Of a stretch of 64,000 nucleotides of DNA, positions 46,536 to 55,285 are shown piece after piece. The notes under the pieces were generated by a model. It did not search any database, was not told the origin of the DNA, and worked only from the letters and a program-made list of their open reading frames with translations. Origin of the DNA: Comamonadaceae bacterium. GTDB lineage: Bacteria; Pseudomonadota; Gammaproteobacteria; Burkholderiales; Burkholderiaceae_C. Positions within the stretch are counted from its first letter, which is position 1. The number at the start of each line of letters is the position of its first letter. The position numbers and the translations under genes are program-made. Location: contig CANEXF010000003.1 in the NCBI GenBank assembly GCA_947443645.1, positions 178,122 through 242,121 on the forward strand, written 5' to 3'.

Positions 46536-47822
46536 ATGAACGCAACGATTGCAGAAAAAATCCTGGCCAGGCATGCGGGTCTTGACCAGGTCAAGGCCGG
46601 TGACATTGTCATTGCCAAGGTCGACTTCGCCATGGTCCACGACGCGCGCGCGCCCAACACCATACGCATGGTCGACAAGATGGGCGCCCAACGCCTGCCC
46701 TTTGCACAAAAAACCGCCTGGGTGCTGGACCACTATTCACCGCCGCCCACACTGGAAGCGGCGCAAACGCACAGCGCCATGCGGCGCTTTGCCGAGGAAC
46801 ACGACAGCGTTCTGTATGACATTGGTGACGGCATTTGTCACCAGGTGCTGCCTGAAGGCGGCCACCTGACTTGTGGCGACCTCATCGTTGGCACCGACAC
46901 CCACTCCACCACTTATGGCGCCTTCAACGCCTTTGGCACAGGCATAGAAGGCACCGACGTGACCGCCGTCATGTCGACCGGCAAGGTCTGGTTGCGCGTG
47001 CCCGAATCGGTGCGCGTGCAGCTCGACGGTCGCCTGCAAGCCGGCGTCTGGGCCAAGGACCTCACGCTGCACATGCTGGGACGTTTTGGCGCCGAAGGCC
47101 TGAACTACCGTGCCATCGAATATGTTGGGTCAGCCGTCAGCGCGATGGAAATCGACGACCGCATGACGCTGGCCAACCACGCGGCAGAGCTGGGCGCCAA
47201 GGCGGCCCTGCTGGAGGCTGATGACAAGACCATCGCCTGGCTGGCAGCGCACGGCGCACGTGCGCCGCAGCCCGTCAAAGCCGATGCGGATGCCGTCTAT
47301 GCAGAGCGCATCGTCATTGACGCCTCGGCGCTCAAGCCGCAGGTCGCGCGCCGGCATTCAGTCGATGACGTGGTAGCCGCATGCGAAGTGATAGGCCAGA
47401 AAATCAACTTTGCGCTGATTGGCACTTGCACCAATGGACGGCTTGACGACATCCGCCAGGCCGCAGCGATCTTGAAAGGCAAGCGCCTGGCCAAGGGCGT
47501 GCGCATGATCATCACGCCCGCCTCACGCCAGATCTATCTGGCCGCGATGCGCGAGGGCCTGTTCGAGGCGCTGACAGAAGCCGGCGCTTCGGTGGAGGCG
47601 GCGGGCTGCGGCACCTGCGTGGGCATCACCAACCACCTGATTCCAGGCGACCGCGAGGTCGTGATCTCCAGCGCCAACCGCAACTTCAAGGGCCGGCTGG
47701 GCAACCACGACGCAGAAATCTGGCTGGGTTCAGCCGCCACCGTAGCCGCATCGGCACTGACCGGCTACATCACCGACCCGCGCACTGTGCCGGGCGGGCA
47801 ATGGGAAGCATCACATGACTGA
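46536..47822 (+). CDS. LeuC-like [4Fe-4S] dehydratase, large subunit
   Basis: Aconitase-superfamily enzyme of the LeuC/homoaconitase/DmdA group, not necessarily leucine biosynthetic. Cluster cysteines are C298 (GTCTNGR), C358 and C361 (GCGTCVG), with the same 60- and 3-residue spacing as E. coli LeuC; TDTHSTTYGAFNAFGTGI and SSANRNFKGRLG are also conserved. At 428 residues it is shorter than LeuC, like the two-subunit dimethylmalate/homoaconitase branch. I take the ATG at 46536; another ATG four codons upstream exists. The small subunit overlaps its 3' end. Confidence 0.87.
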   Translation: MNATIAEKILARHAGLDQVKAGDIVIAKVDFAMVHDARAPNTIRMVDKMGAQRLPFAQKTAWVLDHYSPPPTLEAAQTHSAMRRFAEEHDSVLYDIGDGICHQVLPEGGHLTCGDLIVGTDTHSTTYGAFNAFGTGIEGTDVTAVMSTGKVWLRVPESVRVQLDGRLQAGVWAKDLTLHMLGRFGAEGLNYRAIEYVGSAVSAMEIDDRMTLANHAAELGAKAALLEADDKTIAWLAAHGARAPQPVKADADAVYAERIVIDASALKPQVARRHSVDDVVAACEVIGQKINFALIGTCTNGRLDDIRQAAAILKGKRLAKGVRMIITPASRQIYLAAMREGLFEALTEAGASVEAAGCGTCVGITNHLIPGDREVVISSANRNFKGRLGNHDAEIWLGSAATVAASALTGYITDPRTVPGGQWEASHD

Positions 47823-48345
47823 TCACATCAATGACAAGGCGCAAGACCGCATCGCGGGCGCTGTATTCCGGCTCGGCGACGACGTCAACACCGACCTGAA
47901 TTGTTCCGGCAAATACCTGCCCGGCAAGGACGAGGCATTTATCGCTGCGCAGGCATTCGAAGCCGTGTCGCCGGGCTTCGCTGCCCGCTTTAGCGCCGGT
48001 GGCGTGATCGTGGCCGGCACCCACTTTGGCATCAACTCCTCGCGTGAGCAGGCGGTGCACATACTGCGCCGCATGGGCGTGGCCGCCATCGTGGCACCGT
48101 CATTTGGCCGCCAGTTCTTTCGCAACGCCATCAACAACGGCCTGCCTGTGCTGGAGTGCGACACCACCGCGATTGCCGACGGCGACTTGCTGACGCTGGA
48201 CCTCGACGCGCATACCCTGAGCCTGCCGGGCCGCGACATCACGCGGCCGCTGCGCACCTTGCCCGCCGCCATACGCGCGCTGCTGCGCGAAGGCGGTCTG
48301 ATTCCCTTTCTGCGCAAATACCCCGACTGGGAAGTCACAGCATGA
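47815..48345 (+). CDS. LeuD-like dehydratase, small subunit
   Basis: 176-residue small (swivel-domain) subunit pairing with the preceding LeuC-like protein. FRLGDDVNTDLNCSGKYLPGKDE near the N-terminus and HFGINSSREQAVHILRRMGVAAIVAPSFGRQFFRNAINNGLPVLE, with the substrate-contacting SSREQA loop, are the family hallmarks. The SSREQA loop reads S-R-E as in homoaconitase-like and dimethylmalate dehydratase small subunits. It overlaps the large subunit by eight bases and the lyase by four (ATGA). Confidence 0.87.
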   Translation: MTDHINDKAQDRIAGAVFRLGDDVNTDLNCSGKYLPGKDEAFIAAQAFEAVSPGFAARFSAGGVIVAGTHFGINSSREQAVHILRRMGVAAIVAPSFGRQFFRNAINNGLPVLECDTTAIADGDLLTLDLDAHTLSLPGRDITRPLRTLPAAIRALLREGGLIPFLRKYPDWEVTA

Positions 48346-49274
48346 ACGCCAGCAACCCAAAACAGCCAACACACATCAGCCGCGCCAGCCGCTTGCGCCA
48401 GGCCTTGCGACTACGCCTGGCTCAGGCCATGCAGGGCGGAACTGCGCTGGTCGCGCCCGGCATTTACGACGGCTATGGCGCACGCATGGTGGCCCAGGCC
48501 GGCTTTGAGGCGGTCTATATGACGGGCAATGGCGTTTCAGCCTGCCTGCTGGGACGACCGGACGTCGGGCTGATAGACCTGTCACTGATGGCCGGCCACG
48601 CGCGCAATGTCGCGGCCTGCATGGACTTGCCGCTGGTCTGCGATGCAGACACCGGCTATGGCGGCGTCGTAGGCGTGCGCCGCACGGTGGAAGAATTTGA
48701 AGCTGCGGGCGTCGCTGGCATTCACATCGAAGACCAGATCTCGCCCAAGCGCTGCGCGCAGATGCCGGGCGCACGCGAGGTCTTGCCATTCAAGACCGCC
48801 GTGGCCAAGATAGAAGCCGCTGTTGCCGCCTGCGGTGACCCGGACTTTCTGGTCATCGCGCGCACCGACAGCGCTGCGTCATGCGGCTTGGCCGAGGCCA
48901 TACTGCGGGCGCAGGCCTTCGAGCGCGTTGGCGCTGCCGCCGTGTTCGTGGAACTCAAGGCGCATGCGGGCATCCTGGACGACATACGCCGCATCGCCGA
49001 TGCCGTGTCGATTCCATGCATGGTCAATATTGACGCGGGTGGTCCGCTGGCTGCGCTGCACAGCGATCAGCTGCACAGCCACGGCATTGCGATGGCGATT
49101 TATCCGGGCCTGATACGCAATGCGCTGGGCTTTGCCATGCGCGATGCGCTGCAGCACCTGAAAAAGGACGGCAGCACCGTTGCCGTCAGGCCGCGCATGC
49201 TGAGTTCAAGCGAGTACAACGACTTTCTGGGCATGCCTGAAGTCGAGCAGTGGGAGGCGCGCTTTCCCGAGTAA
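48342..49274 (+). CDS. Isocitrate lyase/PEP mutase superfamily lyase (dimethylmalate- or methylisocitrate-lyase-like)
   Basis: 310-residue C-C lyase fold. The Mg-binding DADTGYG is at residues 101-107, HIEDQ at 128-132 and ARTDS follows. The active-site loop, normally KRCGH in methylisocitrate and dimethylmalate lyases, reads KRCAQ with C138, A139, Q140, so the catalytic cysteine is kept while the Gly-His pair is replaced. GGAAG lies seven bases before the ATG. Gene order (binding protein, hydratase subunits, lyase) suggests cleavage of a 2-substituted malate-type acid to pyruvate or oxaloacetate plus an acid. Exact substrate unknown. Confidence 0.85.
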   Translation: MNASNPKQPTHISRASRLRQALRLRLAQAMQGGTALVAPGIYDGYGARMVAQAGFEAVYMTGNGVSACLLGRPDVGLIDLSLMAGHARNVAACMDLPLVCDADTGYGGVVGVRRTVEEFEAAGVAGIHIEDQISPKRCAQMPGAREVLPFKTAVAKIEAAVAACGDPDFLVIARTDSAASCGLAEAILRAQAFERVGAAAVFVELKAHAGILDDIRRIADAVSIPCMVNIDAGGPLAALHSDQLHSHGIAMAIYPGLIRNALGFAMRDALQHLKKDGSTVAVRPRMLSSSEYNDFLGMPEVEQWEARFPE

Positions 49275-49279
49275 GGCGC

Positions 49280-50548
49280 TCACTGCGCCAGAGGAGGCCA
49301 GCCCAGCCACCAGCCGGCCCAGGTAGCGACCACAACCAGTAGCAGCCCAGGCACTACCCTGAGCGCAAAACGCTGACTGCCAGCAGACACGGCAACAACA
49401 CATTTTGAAAGTGTGTTGCTCGTGAGTGCCAGCAAAATTGGCAGGCTCGCGTTGTCGACCACAATCGCCCCCGAACTGACCAATGCCGCAACAGAAACCG
49501 CTGGCGCGTGGGTGTCGGCAAACCCCGCCAGCGCGGCTGTGGCGGCCAATCCGGCCGCCCCATAAACCTGGCTGACACCGGCAGAAACCACAGACACCAG
49601 CGCCAGCACCCCTGCCAGCAGCAAGGCCGCCTTGAGACTGAAGGCCTGGCCCAGATCAGCAGGTGCATCCGCCGGCTCATGCCAGCTTCGCCAGGTCACC
49701 AGCAAGCCATAAACCAGCGCCATGCCGCCGCCCAAAAGCAGTGGCAGTGTCATGGCGCGCAAAGTCGCCATACTGGTCACTGCCAGCACCATGGCCATCT
49801 GCAGCAGGGTCGCCAGTGTTGACAGCACAGCTGCCGCGACGGCCGGCTGAAGCACCGCTGGCGCGCGGCGGGCCCGGGAACCCATGGCGCCTATGGTGGC
49901 GGTGCTCGACACAAAGCCGCCCAGCAGACCGACCAGCGGCAAGCCCCAACGGCTTCCCAGCAGCCTCAAGGCGACATGGCCAGCGGCAGAAATCGACATC
50001 ACCAGTACCACCACCAGCCAGAGCGCACGCGGGTGAAGCGCCTGATAGGGCCCGACCGGGGCTTCGGGCATCAAGGGCAACACCAAAAGCGTTGCCACGG
50101 CCAGCACCAGCAAATGCTTGAGCTCTTCTTCGGTCAACACCTGTCTGACGAAGCGGTGCAGCGGCTCGCGTGCGACCAGCAACACGGCAGCCACCACGGC
50201 CAGCGCGGCAGCCCAGCCTGGCGCCTGCATGGCCCAGGCGCCCAGCACCAGCGTCAGCAGCAAGCTGACCTCGCTGGTCAGGCCAGGGTCGCTCGACTGG
50301 CTGCGCAGATAGGCCGCCACGGCCAGGCTGGCAACCGCCAGCAGTGCGGCCGCGACCAGCCAGATGCTGATCGCCGCACTGACGGCGCCCAGCAGCGACA
50401 CCAGCGCGAAGGTTCGAATGCCGGCCGGACCACGGCTTACACCATCGCCCTTGCGCCGCTCGCGCTCCAGCCCTATCAGCAGGCCAATGCCAAGCGCCAC
50501 TGCCAGTTTGATCCATGACAGATCGGACAGTGCAGGCAAGCTATTCAT
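49280..50548 (-). CDS. MgtC/SapB and DUF4010 domain membrane protein
   Basis: 422-residue polytopic inner-membrane protein. The N-terminal 140 residues carry the MgtC-like pattern LAVALGIGLLIGLERERRKGDGVSRGPAGIRTFALVSLLGAVSA; the remainder is the DUF4010 domain with about eight further membrane segments (KHLLVLAVATLLVLPLMP, LLGGFVSSTATIGAMG). Such proteins are of unknown function, perhaps divalent-cation related. It is convergent with the lyase operon, with five bases between the stops, and is not obviously linked to it. Confidence 0.85.
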   Translation of the reverse strand: MNSLPALSDLSWIKLAVALGIGLLIGLERERRKGDGVSRGPAGIRTFALVSLLGAVSAAISIWLVAAALLAVASLAVAAYLRSQSSDPGLTSEVSLLLTLVLGAWAMQAPGWAAALAVVAAVLLVAREPLHRFVRQVLTEEELKHLLVLAVATLLVLPLMPEAPVGPYQALHPRALWLVVVLVMSISAAGHVALRLLGSRWGLPLVGLLGGFVSSTATIGAMGSRARRAPAVLQPAVAAAVLSTLATLLQMAMVLAVTSMATLRAMTLPLLLGGGMALVYGLLVTWRSWHEPADAPADLGQAFSLKAALLLAGVLALVSVVSAGVSQVYGAAGLAATAALAGFADTHAPAVSVAALVSSGAIVVDNASLPILLALTSNTLSKCVVAVSAGSQRFALRVVPGLLLVVVATWAGWWLGWPPLAQ

Positions 50549-50588
50549 CTGGCGATTCTAGGACCCGGCCTGGCATTCAAGCGCGTGG

Positions 50589-51440
50589 CTAATCGATTTT
50601 TTCCAAGGCCAGCAAACCCGTTGCGGTGTTGGAAATCGGGATGTGGTAATTGCTGTGCACCTTGCGCACGCCAGCGCCAGGCCCGCTCGTCAGCGCCGCG
50701 CGCATGGCCAGCCACATCAGCAGCTCTATGCCTTGCGTGCCGGCTTTTTCGACCAGTTCGTGCACGCTGAACTGCGTCGCCCACTCAGGGTTGCTCAGCA
50801 AGCTCTCCATGAACTCCAGGTCGAACTTCTTGTTGATGAAGCCGGCGCGCTCGCCATCGAGCTGATGCGACAAGCCACCCGAGGCGATCACCGCCACTTT
50901 TTTGTCGCTGTCCCAGGAAGCGATGGCTTCGCCGACGGCCTTGCCCAGCGCATAGACGCGCTTGGCTGAAGGCAGCGGGAACTGCACGGTGTTGATGCAA
51001 ATGGGCACCACGGTGACCGGGCAATCGCCCTCCGGCCAGAGCAGCTTGAGCGGCAGCGTGCACGCATGGTCCACCAGCATTTCCTGGCAGCTGGTGATGT
51101 CAAATTCTTTTTCGACCAGCGTGTTGATGATGTGCCAGGACAGGTCCAGCTCGCCCTTGAAAGGCGGCAAGGTGGGAATGCCCCAGCCTTCATCGGCGTT
51201 GTTGTACTGGGGCGCGGCACCGACGGCAAAAGTAGGCATCTTGTCGAGGAAAAAATTCAGGCCGTGGTCGTTGTAGAAGACAACCACCACGTCAGGGCGG
51301 GCTTTGCCCAGCCAGTCATGCACCGGCAAGTAGCCGTCAAAAAACGGTTTCCAGTAGGGCTCCTGTTGCTGGCCCTTGTGAATCGCGCCGCCTATGGCCG
51401 GAATATGTGAGGTGCCTATGCCGCCTATGAGTTTTGCCAT
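50589..51440 (-). CDS. ligB: Class III extradiol dioxygenase, LigB-type catalytic (beta) subunit
   Basis: Ring-opening dioxygenase of the protocatechuate 4,5-dioxygenase group. With the ATG at 51440 (MAKLIGGIGTSHIPAIG, AGGAAG seven bases upstream) the Fe(II) ligands align with LigB: H12, H59 (YNDH) and E239 (GIELLMW), and the catalytic acid/base His is H192 in GGLSHQLDG. 283 residues. The alpha subunit is 16 bases upstream on the same strand. Substrate may be protocatechuate, gallate or a related catechol; the other genes of the 4,5-cleavage pathway are not in the window. Confidence 0.88.
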   Translation of the reverse strand: MAKLIGGIGTSHIPAIGGAIHKGQQQEPYWKPFFDGYLPVHDWLGKARPDVVVVFYNDHGLNFFLDKMPTFAVGAAPQYNNADEGWGIPTLPPFKGELDLSWHIINTLVEKEFDITSCQEMLVDHACTLPLKLLWPEGDCPVTVVPICINTVQFPLPSAKRVYALGKAVGEAIASWDSDKKVAVIASGGLSHQLDGERAGFINKKFDLEFMESLLSNPEWATQFSVHELVEKAGTQGIELLMWLAMRAALTSGPGAGVRKVHSNYHIPISNTATGLLALEKID

Positions 51441-51456
51441 GTCTGTTCTTCCTGGT

Positions 51457-51810
51457 TTACTGGCCGGCGGCGACAAGCCGGGCCTTGAATTGTTCTTTGC
51501 TCATGCCGGTCTGCTGGGCACCTATGTCCTGCATGTCCAGACCGAAGACGCCGGCAAACTTGGCCAGGTAATAGGCATTGCCACCTGCGGCAATCAGCGC
51601 CAGCACATTACGCGCGCGAATCGCCGAGGCCTGCGCGTCATTGAGTCCGTACTGCCGCATATAGGCCTCTTCATCCTTCAGGAACTCGGCGCGCTTGTCG
51701 GCCGAGTTGAAGGAAAAGCACATCTTGTTGAGCGCATAGCCTTTTTTGGCCTGCTCGCCGTCGAAGGGCGTGGTGCCCGCAATCGCAGGCATTGGGGTGG
51801 GGAAAGCCAT
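51457..51810 (-). CDS. ligA: Class III extradiol dioxygenase, LigA-type (alpha) subunit
   Basis: 117-residue small subunit that caps the active site of the LigB-type partner. ALNKMCFSFNSADKRAEFLKDEEAYMRQYGLNDAQASAIRARNVLALIAAGGNAYYLAKFAGVFGLDMQDIGAQQTGM contains the LigA family signature. AGGAG lies seven bases before the ATG at 51810. The divergent LysR gene starts 97 bases away, suggesting it controls this pair. The name ligA here refers to the dioxygenase, not DNA ligase. Confidence 0.88.
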   Translation of the reverse strand: MAFPTPMPAIAGTTPFDGEQAKKGYALNKMCFSFNSADKRAEFLKDEEAYMRQYGLNDAQASAIRARNVLALIAAGGNAYYLAKFAGVFGLDMQDIGAQQTGMSKEQFKARLVAAGQ

Positions 51811-51907
51811 GGTTGATCTCCTGTGTTTGATGGTCTCTTGACCATCGTCAAACTGCAGTATTGCGCCTGCATTGCCAAAGATAAACACATGATTCATGAT
51901 GGAACGC

Positions 51908-52825
51908 ATGAGCAAATTCGATTATTCAGACCTCGACGGCCGCTTGCTGCAACTGCTGCTGGCCGTGCTTGAAGCCGGCTCCGTGACCGGTGCGGCGCAG
52001 CGCCTGGGCGTGACGCAGTCCGCCGTGAGCCACCTGCTGGACAAGCTGCGCAGCATCACCGGCGACCCGCTGTTCGTCAAATCCGGCCGCGGCATTGTCG
52101 CCACCGCTCGGGCCGAGGCGCTGGCCGCACAGGCGCGCGAGCTGCTGTCGGGCATGGCGCGCTTTGCGATGTCGGGCGAGTTTGACCCGGCGCGCTGGCA
52201 AACCACCTTCACGGTGGCGGCCAACGACTTCCAGCGCGACGTGCTGCTGCCGCCGCTGATGGCCAGGCTGCGCCGCCAGGCGCCGGGCGTGGCGCTACGC
52301 GTCATCCCGTCGGGCATTCCCAGTCTGGAGATGCTGCGCAACGAGCAGTGCCAGCTGGCCATCAGCCCGCGTCCGCCGGACGGCGCGGACATCCTGCAAA
52401 AGCGCCTGTTTGAGGACGACTACCGGGTTTTTTACGACGCCGCCATGCGCGCAGCACCGGCCAGCCGGGCTGACTACCTGGCCGCCGAGCACATCACCGT
52501 GCTCTATGAGCCCAAGCGCGCGCTGGACCTGGACCAGTGGCTGGCCGCACACGGTGTGCAGCGCAAATTTCGCATCATGGTGCCGGGCTTTGCCGGCCTG
52601 CCGGCCTTCATACACGGCAGCGAATTGCTGGCCACCGTGCCCGGTTTGCTGCAGTCAGAACTGCTGCGCGGCCTGGCCAGCGCCAAAGTCCCGCTGCCCT
52701 GCCCGCGCATGCCGATGTACATGATCTGGCACATGCGGCACCAGCACGACGCGGCCCACCGCTGGCTGCGCGGGGAGCTGGAGACGGTCGCGGCAGCCAT
52801 CGCCGCATTCCCCGGCGCTGACTGA
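51908..52825 (+). CDS. LysR-type transcriptional regulator
   Basis: 305-residue regulator with an N-terminal winged helix-turn-helix: LLQLLLAVLEAGSVTGAAQRLGVTQSAVSHLLDKLRSITGDPLFVKSGRG, and a periplasmic-binding-protein-like effector domain behind it. I choose the ATG at 51908 (MSKFDYSDLD) of three near starts because GGAA lies about four to five bases upstream. Its position divergent from ligAB is the classic arrangement for an aromatic-responsive LysR that activates the neighbouring genes. The effector is not known. Confidence 0.9.
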   Translation: MSKFDYSDLDGRLLQLLLAVLEAGSVTGAAQRLGVTQSAVSHLLDKLRSITGDPLFVKSGRGIVATARAEALAAQARELLSGMARFAMSGEFDPARWQTTFTVAANDFQRDVLLPPLMARLRRQAPGVALRVIPSGIPSLEMLRNEQCQLAISPRPPDGADILQKRLFEDDYRVFYDAAMRAAPASRADYLAAEHITVLYEPKRALDLDQWLAAHGVQRKFRIMVPGFAGLPAFIHGSELLATVPGLLQSELLRGLASAKVPLPCPRMPMYMIWHMRHQHDAAHRWLRGELETVAAAIAAFPGAD

Positions 52826-52863
52826 CAGCTTGAAGCCGTCAAGCTCAGCGCTATGAAATCAGA

Positions 52864-52906
52864 AGCTGCTCGCGCCCGTGCCTATTGCTCAAACGCTTTT
52901 TTAGCC
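52864..52906 (+). repeat. Dispersed TAGCTGCTC-type repeat between the LysR gene and glmU
   Basis: AGCTGCTCGCGCCCGTGCC continues with an ATTGCTCAAACGC arm and a TTTTTT run. It belongs to the same family as copies near 10265, 17651, 25379 and 29568 and fills the gap between the LysR and glmU 3' ends. Confidence 0.65.
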
Positions 52907-52913
52907 ATGAAAC

Positions 52914-54332
52914 CTAGGCTTTGGCCGGCTTGACCGGCCGCGTCCAGCCACTCAAGCTGATCTGCTTGCCGCGCGCCACGCTCAGGGCGCCAGGCGGCGT
53001 GCTTTTGGTGATCGTGGAGCCGCCGCCCACGGTGCCGCCCGCGCCTATCGTCACCGGTGCCACCAGCACGCAATTGCTGCCTATGTGCACATCGGCTTCG
53101 ATCACCGTGCGGTGCTTGTTCGCGCCGTCGTAGTTGGCGGTGATGCTGCCTGCGCCAAAATTGACGCGCTCGCCCACCGTGGCGTCACCCAGGTAAGCCA
53201 GGTGGTTGGCCTTGGCGCCTTTGGCCAGCGTGGAATTCTTGACCTCGACAAAATTGCCGATATGCACTTCGGCGCCCAGCTGCGCGCCTGGCCGCAGCCG
53301 CGCAAACGGGCCGATCAGCGCGCCCTCGCCGACCTGCACGCCGAGTTTTTCGCCATCAATGTGTGTGAAAGGGTGAATCACCGCGCCAGCGGCAATCGTG
53401 CAATTGGCGATCACGCAGTTGGCCCCCACGCGCACGTCATCGCCCAGAGACACCACGCCCTCAAACACGCAGTTCACGTCGATCTCGACATCCTGACCGC
53501 AGGCGAGCGTGCCGCGCACATCCAGACGCGCCGGGTCCGCCAGCCGCACGCCCTCGGCCATCAGTGCCGCAGCAACGCGGCTTTGGTAGACGCGTTCGAG
53601 CTCGGCGAGCTGCACGGGGCTGTTGACGCCCGCGACCTGGGCCGCATCGCTGATCTGGTGCGCGACCACGGCCACACCGTCCTGCACCGCGAACTTCACG
53701 ATGTCGGTCAGGTAGTACTCGCTCTGGGCATTCTTGTTGTCCAGCCGGGCCAGCCAGCTGCGCAGCAGACGCGTCGGCACGGCCATGATGCCGCTGTAGA
53801 TTTCGCTGATCTTGCGCTGCTCGGCAGTCGCGTCCTTGTGCTCAACAATGGCGCGCACCTGTGCCGAGGCCTGCTCGCCGGCGCGCACAATGCGGCCATA
53901 ACCGGTCGGGTCAGCCATACGTAACGTGAGCAACGCCAGGCGCTGGCCATCGCACAAGTCCAGCAGCGCCTGCAAGGTGTCTGCCTGCGTGAGCGGCACA
54001 TCACCAGACAGCACCAGCGTCACGCCATCGTCGGCCAGCAACGGCAGCGCCTGCTGCACCGCATGACCGGTGCCCAGCTGCGGCTCCTGGCGCGCGAACT
54101 TCAAGCCTAAACCGCCTGCAGCCCCCGTCATTCGGGCGCAAGCCGCTTCAACTTCCATAGCACCATGGCCGCTGATCACAACTGCCTGACGCGCCGATAA
54201 CCGGCCGGCACAGTCCACCACATGCGCGAGCAGGGCACGGCCGCCCAATCGGTGCAACACTTTGGGCAATTTGCTTTTCATGCGCGTGCCTTTGCCCGCG
54301 GCCATGATGACGACATCAATCGGAAGTGCCAT
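52914..54332 (-). CDS. glmU: Bifunctional GlmU (uridyltransferase / glucosamine-1-phosphate acetyltransferase)
   Basis: Makes UDP-N-acetylglucosamine. The ATG at 54332 (MALPIDVVIMAAGKGTRMKS, AGGA six bases upstream) gives 472 residues; the longer open frame is rejected. The uridyltransferase domain has the nucleotide loop AAGKGTRMKSKLPKVLH; the left-handed beta-helix contains hexapeptide repeats with HIGNFVEVKNS and the acetyltransferase GDATVGERVNFGAGSITANYDGANKH. Its start codon overlaps that of the divergent lipoprotein gene within the same CATG. Confidence 0.97.
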   Translation of the reverse strand: MALPIDVVIMAAGKGTRMKSKLPKVLHRLGGRALLAHVVDCAGRLSARQAVVISGHGAMEVEAACARMTGAAGGLGLKFARQEPQLGTGHAVQQALPLLADDGVTLVLSGDVPLTQADTLQALLDLCDGQRLALLTLRMADPTGYGRIVRAGEQASAQVRAIVEHKDATAEQRKISEIYSGIMAVPTRLLRSWLARLDNKNAQSEYYLTDIVKFAVQDGVAVVAHQISDAAQVAGVNSPVQLAELERVYQSRVAAALMAEGVRLADPARLDVRGTLACGQDVEIDVNCVFEGVVSLGDDVRVGANCVIANCTIAAGAVIHPFTHIDGEKLGVQVGEGALIGPFARLRPGAQLGAEVHIGNFVEVKNSTLAKGAKANHLAYLGDATVGERVNFGAGSITANYDGANKHRTVIEADVHIGSNCVLVAPVTIGAGGTVGGGSTITKSTPPGALSVARGKQISLSGWTRPVKPAKA

Positions 54333-55269
54333 GAGAGTTCCTGTGAATTTTTTCAGATTTAAGCCGGCTACCGCAAATACATTCTCGGCAGCAAGGCGAC
54401 TTGTCACCCGAATTATCAGCTTGCTGGCGCTGGCGGCGCTGCTGACAGCCTGCAGCACGGTCAAGTTGGCCTACAACCAGGCGCCGGAACTGGCCTATTG
54501 GTACCTGGACCGCTACCTGAATTTCACCGAGGCGCAAAGCCTGCAACTCAGGAAAGAGTTGGCGCGGCTGCAGGCCTGGCACCGGCAAACGCAATTGCCG
54601 GCGTATGTGCAAACGCTGGAAAAACTGCAGCTACAGCTGGCGGGCGACGTCAGCGCGCAAGACGCCTGCGCGGCCTATGCCGACCTGCGCGTCAAACTGA
54701 TGGCGCTTAGCCATCAGGCCGAGCCGGCCATGGCGGCGCTGGCGCTGACACTGCAGGCCGGCCAGCTCGAACAGCTGGAGCGCAAATTCGCCGAGGGCGA
54801 CGCCGACTACCGTGAAGACTATCTGGATGGCTCGCCCAAAGCGATGCAGGCCAGGCGCTACAAGCGGGCCGTGGGCCGCGCGGAAATGCTTTACGGCGCG
54901 CTGAGCGAGCCGCAGCGGGCACTCATCAGGCAAAGCCTTGCACAGTCGCGTTTTGATCCCGGCCTGGCCTACACCGAGCGCTTGCGCCGCCAGGCCGACG
55001 CCCTGAGTAGCCTGCGCGCGATCACCACCCAGCGACTGGTCGGGCTGGACGCGCCGGAAAAAACCCGCGCCAGCATGCACGCCTTGGTAGCGCGCGCCTT
55101 TGACTCACCAAGCATGCCTTACCGGGCTTATGCAGACCTTGTCACGCAGGACAACTGTCAGGGTTTTGCTGACTTGCACAACAGCAGCACGCCTGCGCAA
55201 CGCGGCAAGGCGATTGAAACCCTCAAGGGCTACCAGCAGCTATTGCAAGCGCTGGCCGCACAAAAATGA
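54331..55269 (+). CDS. DUF6279-like lipoprotein
   Basis: 312-residue uncharacterised envelope protein. The N-terminal hydrophobic segment ends LLTAC, a lipobox, then STVKLAYNQAPELAYWYLDRYLNFTEAQSLQLRKELARLQAWHR, which matches the start of DUF6279 lipoproteins. The rest is alpha-helical with Ala/Leu/Arg/Gln-rich segments. The ATG at 54331 has GGAAG four bases upstream, but a GTG at 54343 is possible. Start is divergent from and overlapping glmU. Function unknown. Confidence 0.75.
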   Translation: MRVPVNFFRFKPATANTFSAARRLVTRIISLLALAALLTACSTVKLAYNQAPELAYWYLDRYLNFTEAQSLQLRKELARLQAWHRQTQLPAYVQTLEKLQLQLAGDVSAQDACAAYADLRVKLMALSHQAEPAMAALALTLQAGQLEQLERKFAEGDADYREDYLDGSPKAMQARRYKRAVGRAEMLYGALSEPQRALIRQSLAQSRFDPGLAYTERLRRQADALSSLRAITTQRLVGLDAPEKTRASMHALVARAFDSPSMPYRAYADLVTQDNCQGFADLHNSSTPAQRGKAIETLKGYQQLLQALAAQK

Positions 55270-55285
55270 ACATTGGTGCTGGACA

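Noticed and set aside
48156..48341. Upstream extension of the lyase gene
   Set aside because: An in-frame extension would overlap leuD-like by 190 bases in a different frame; the ATG at 48342 with GGAAG and an ATGA overlap is far better.
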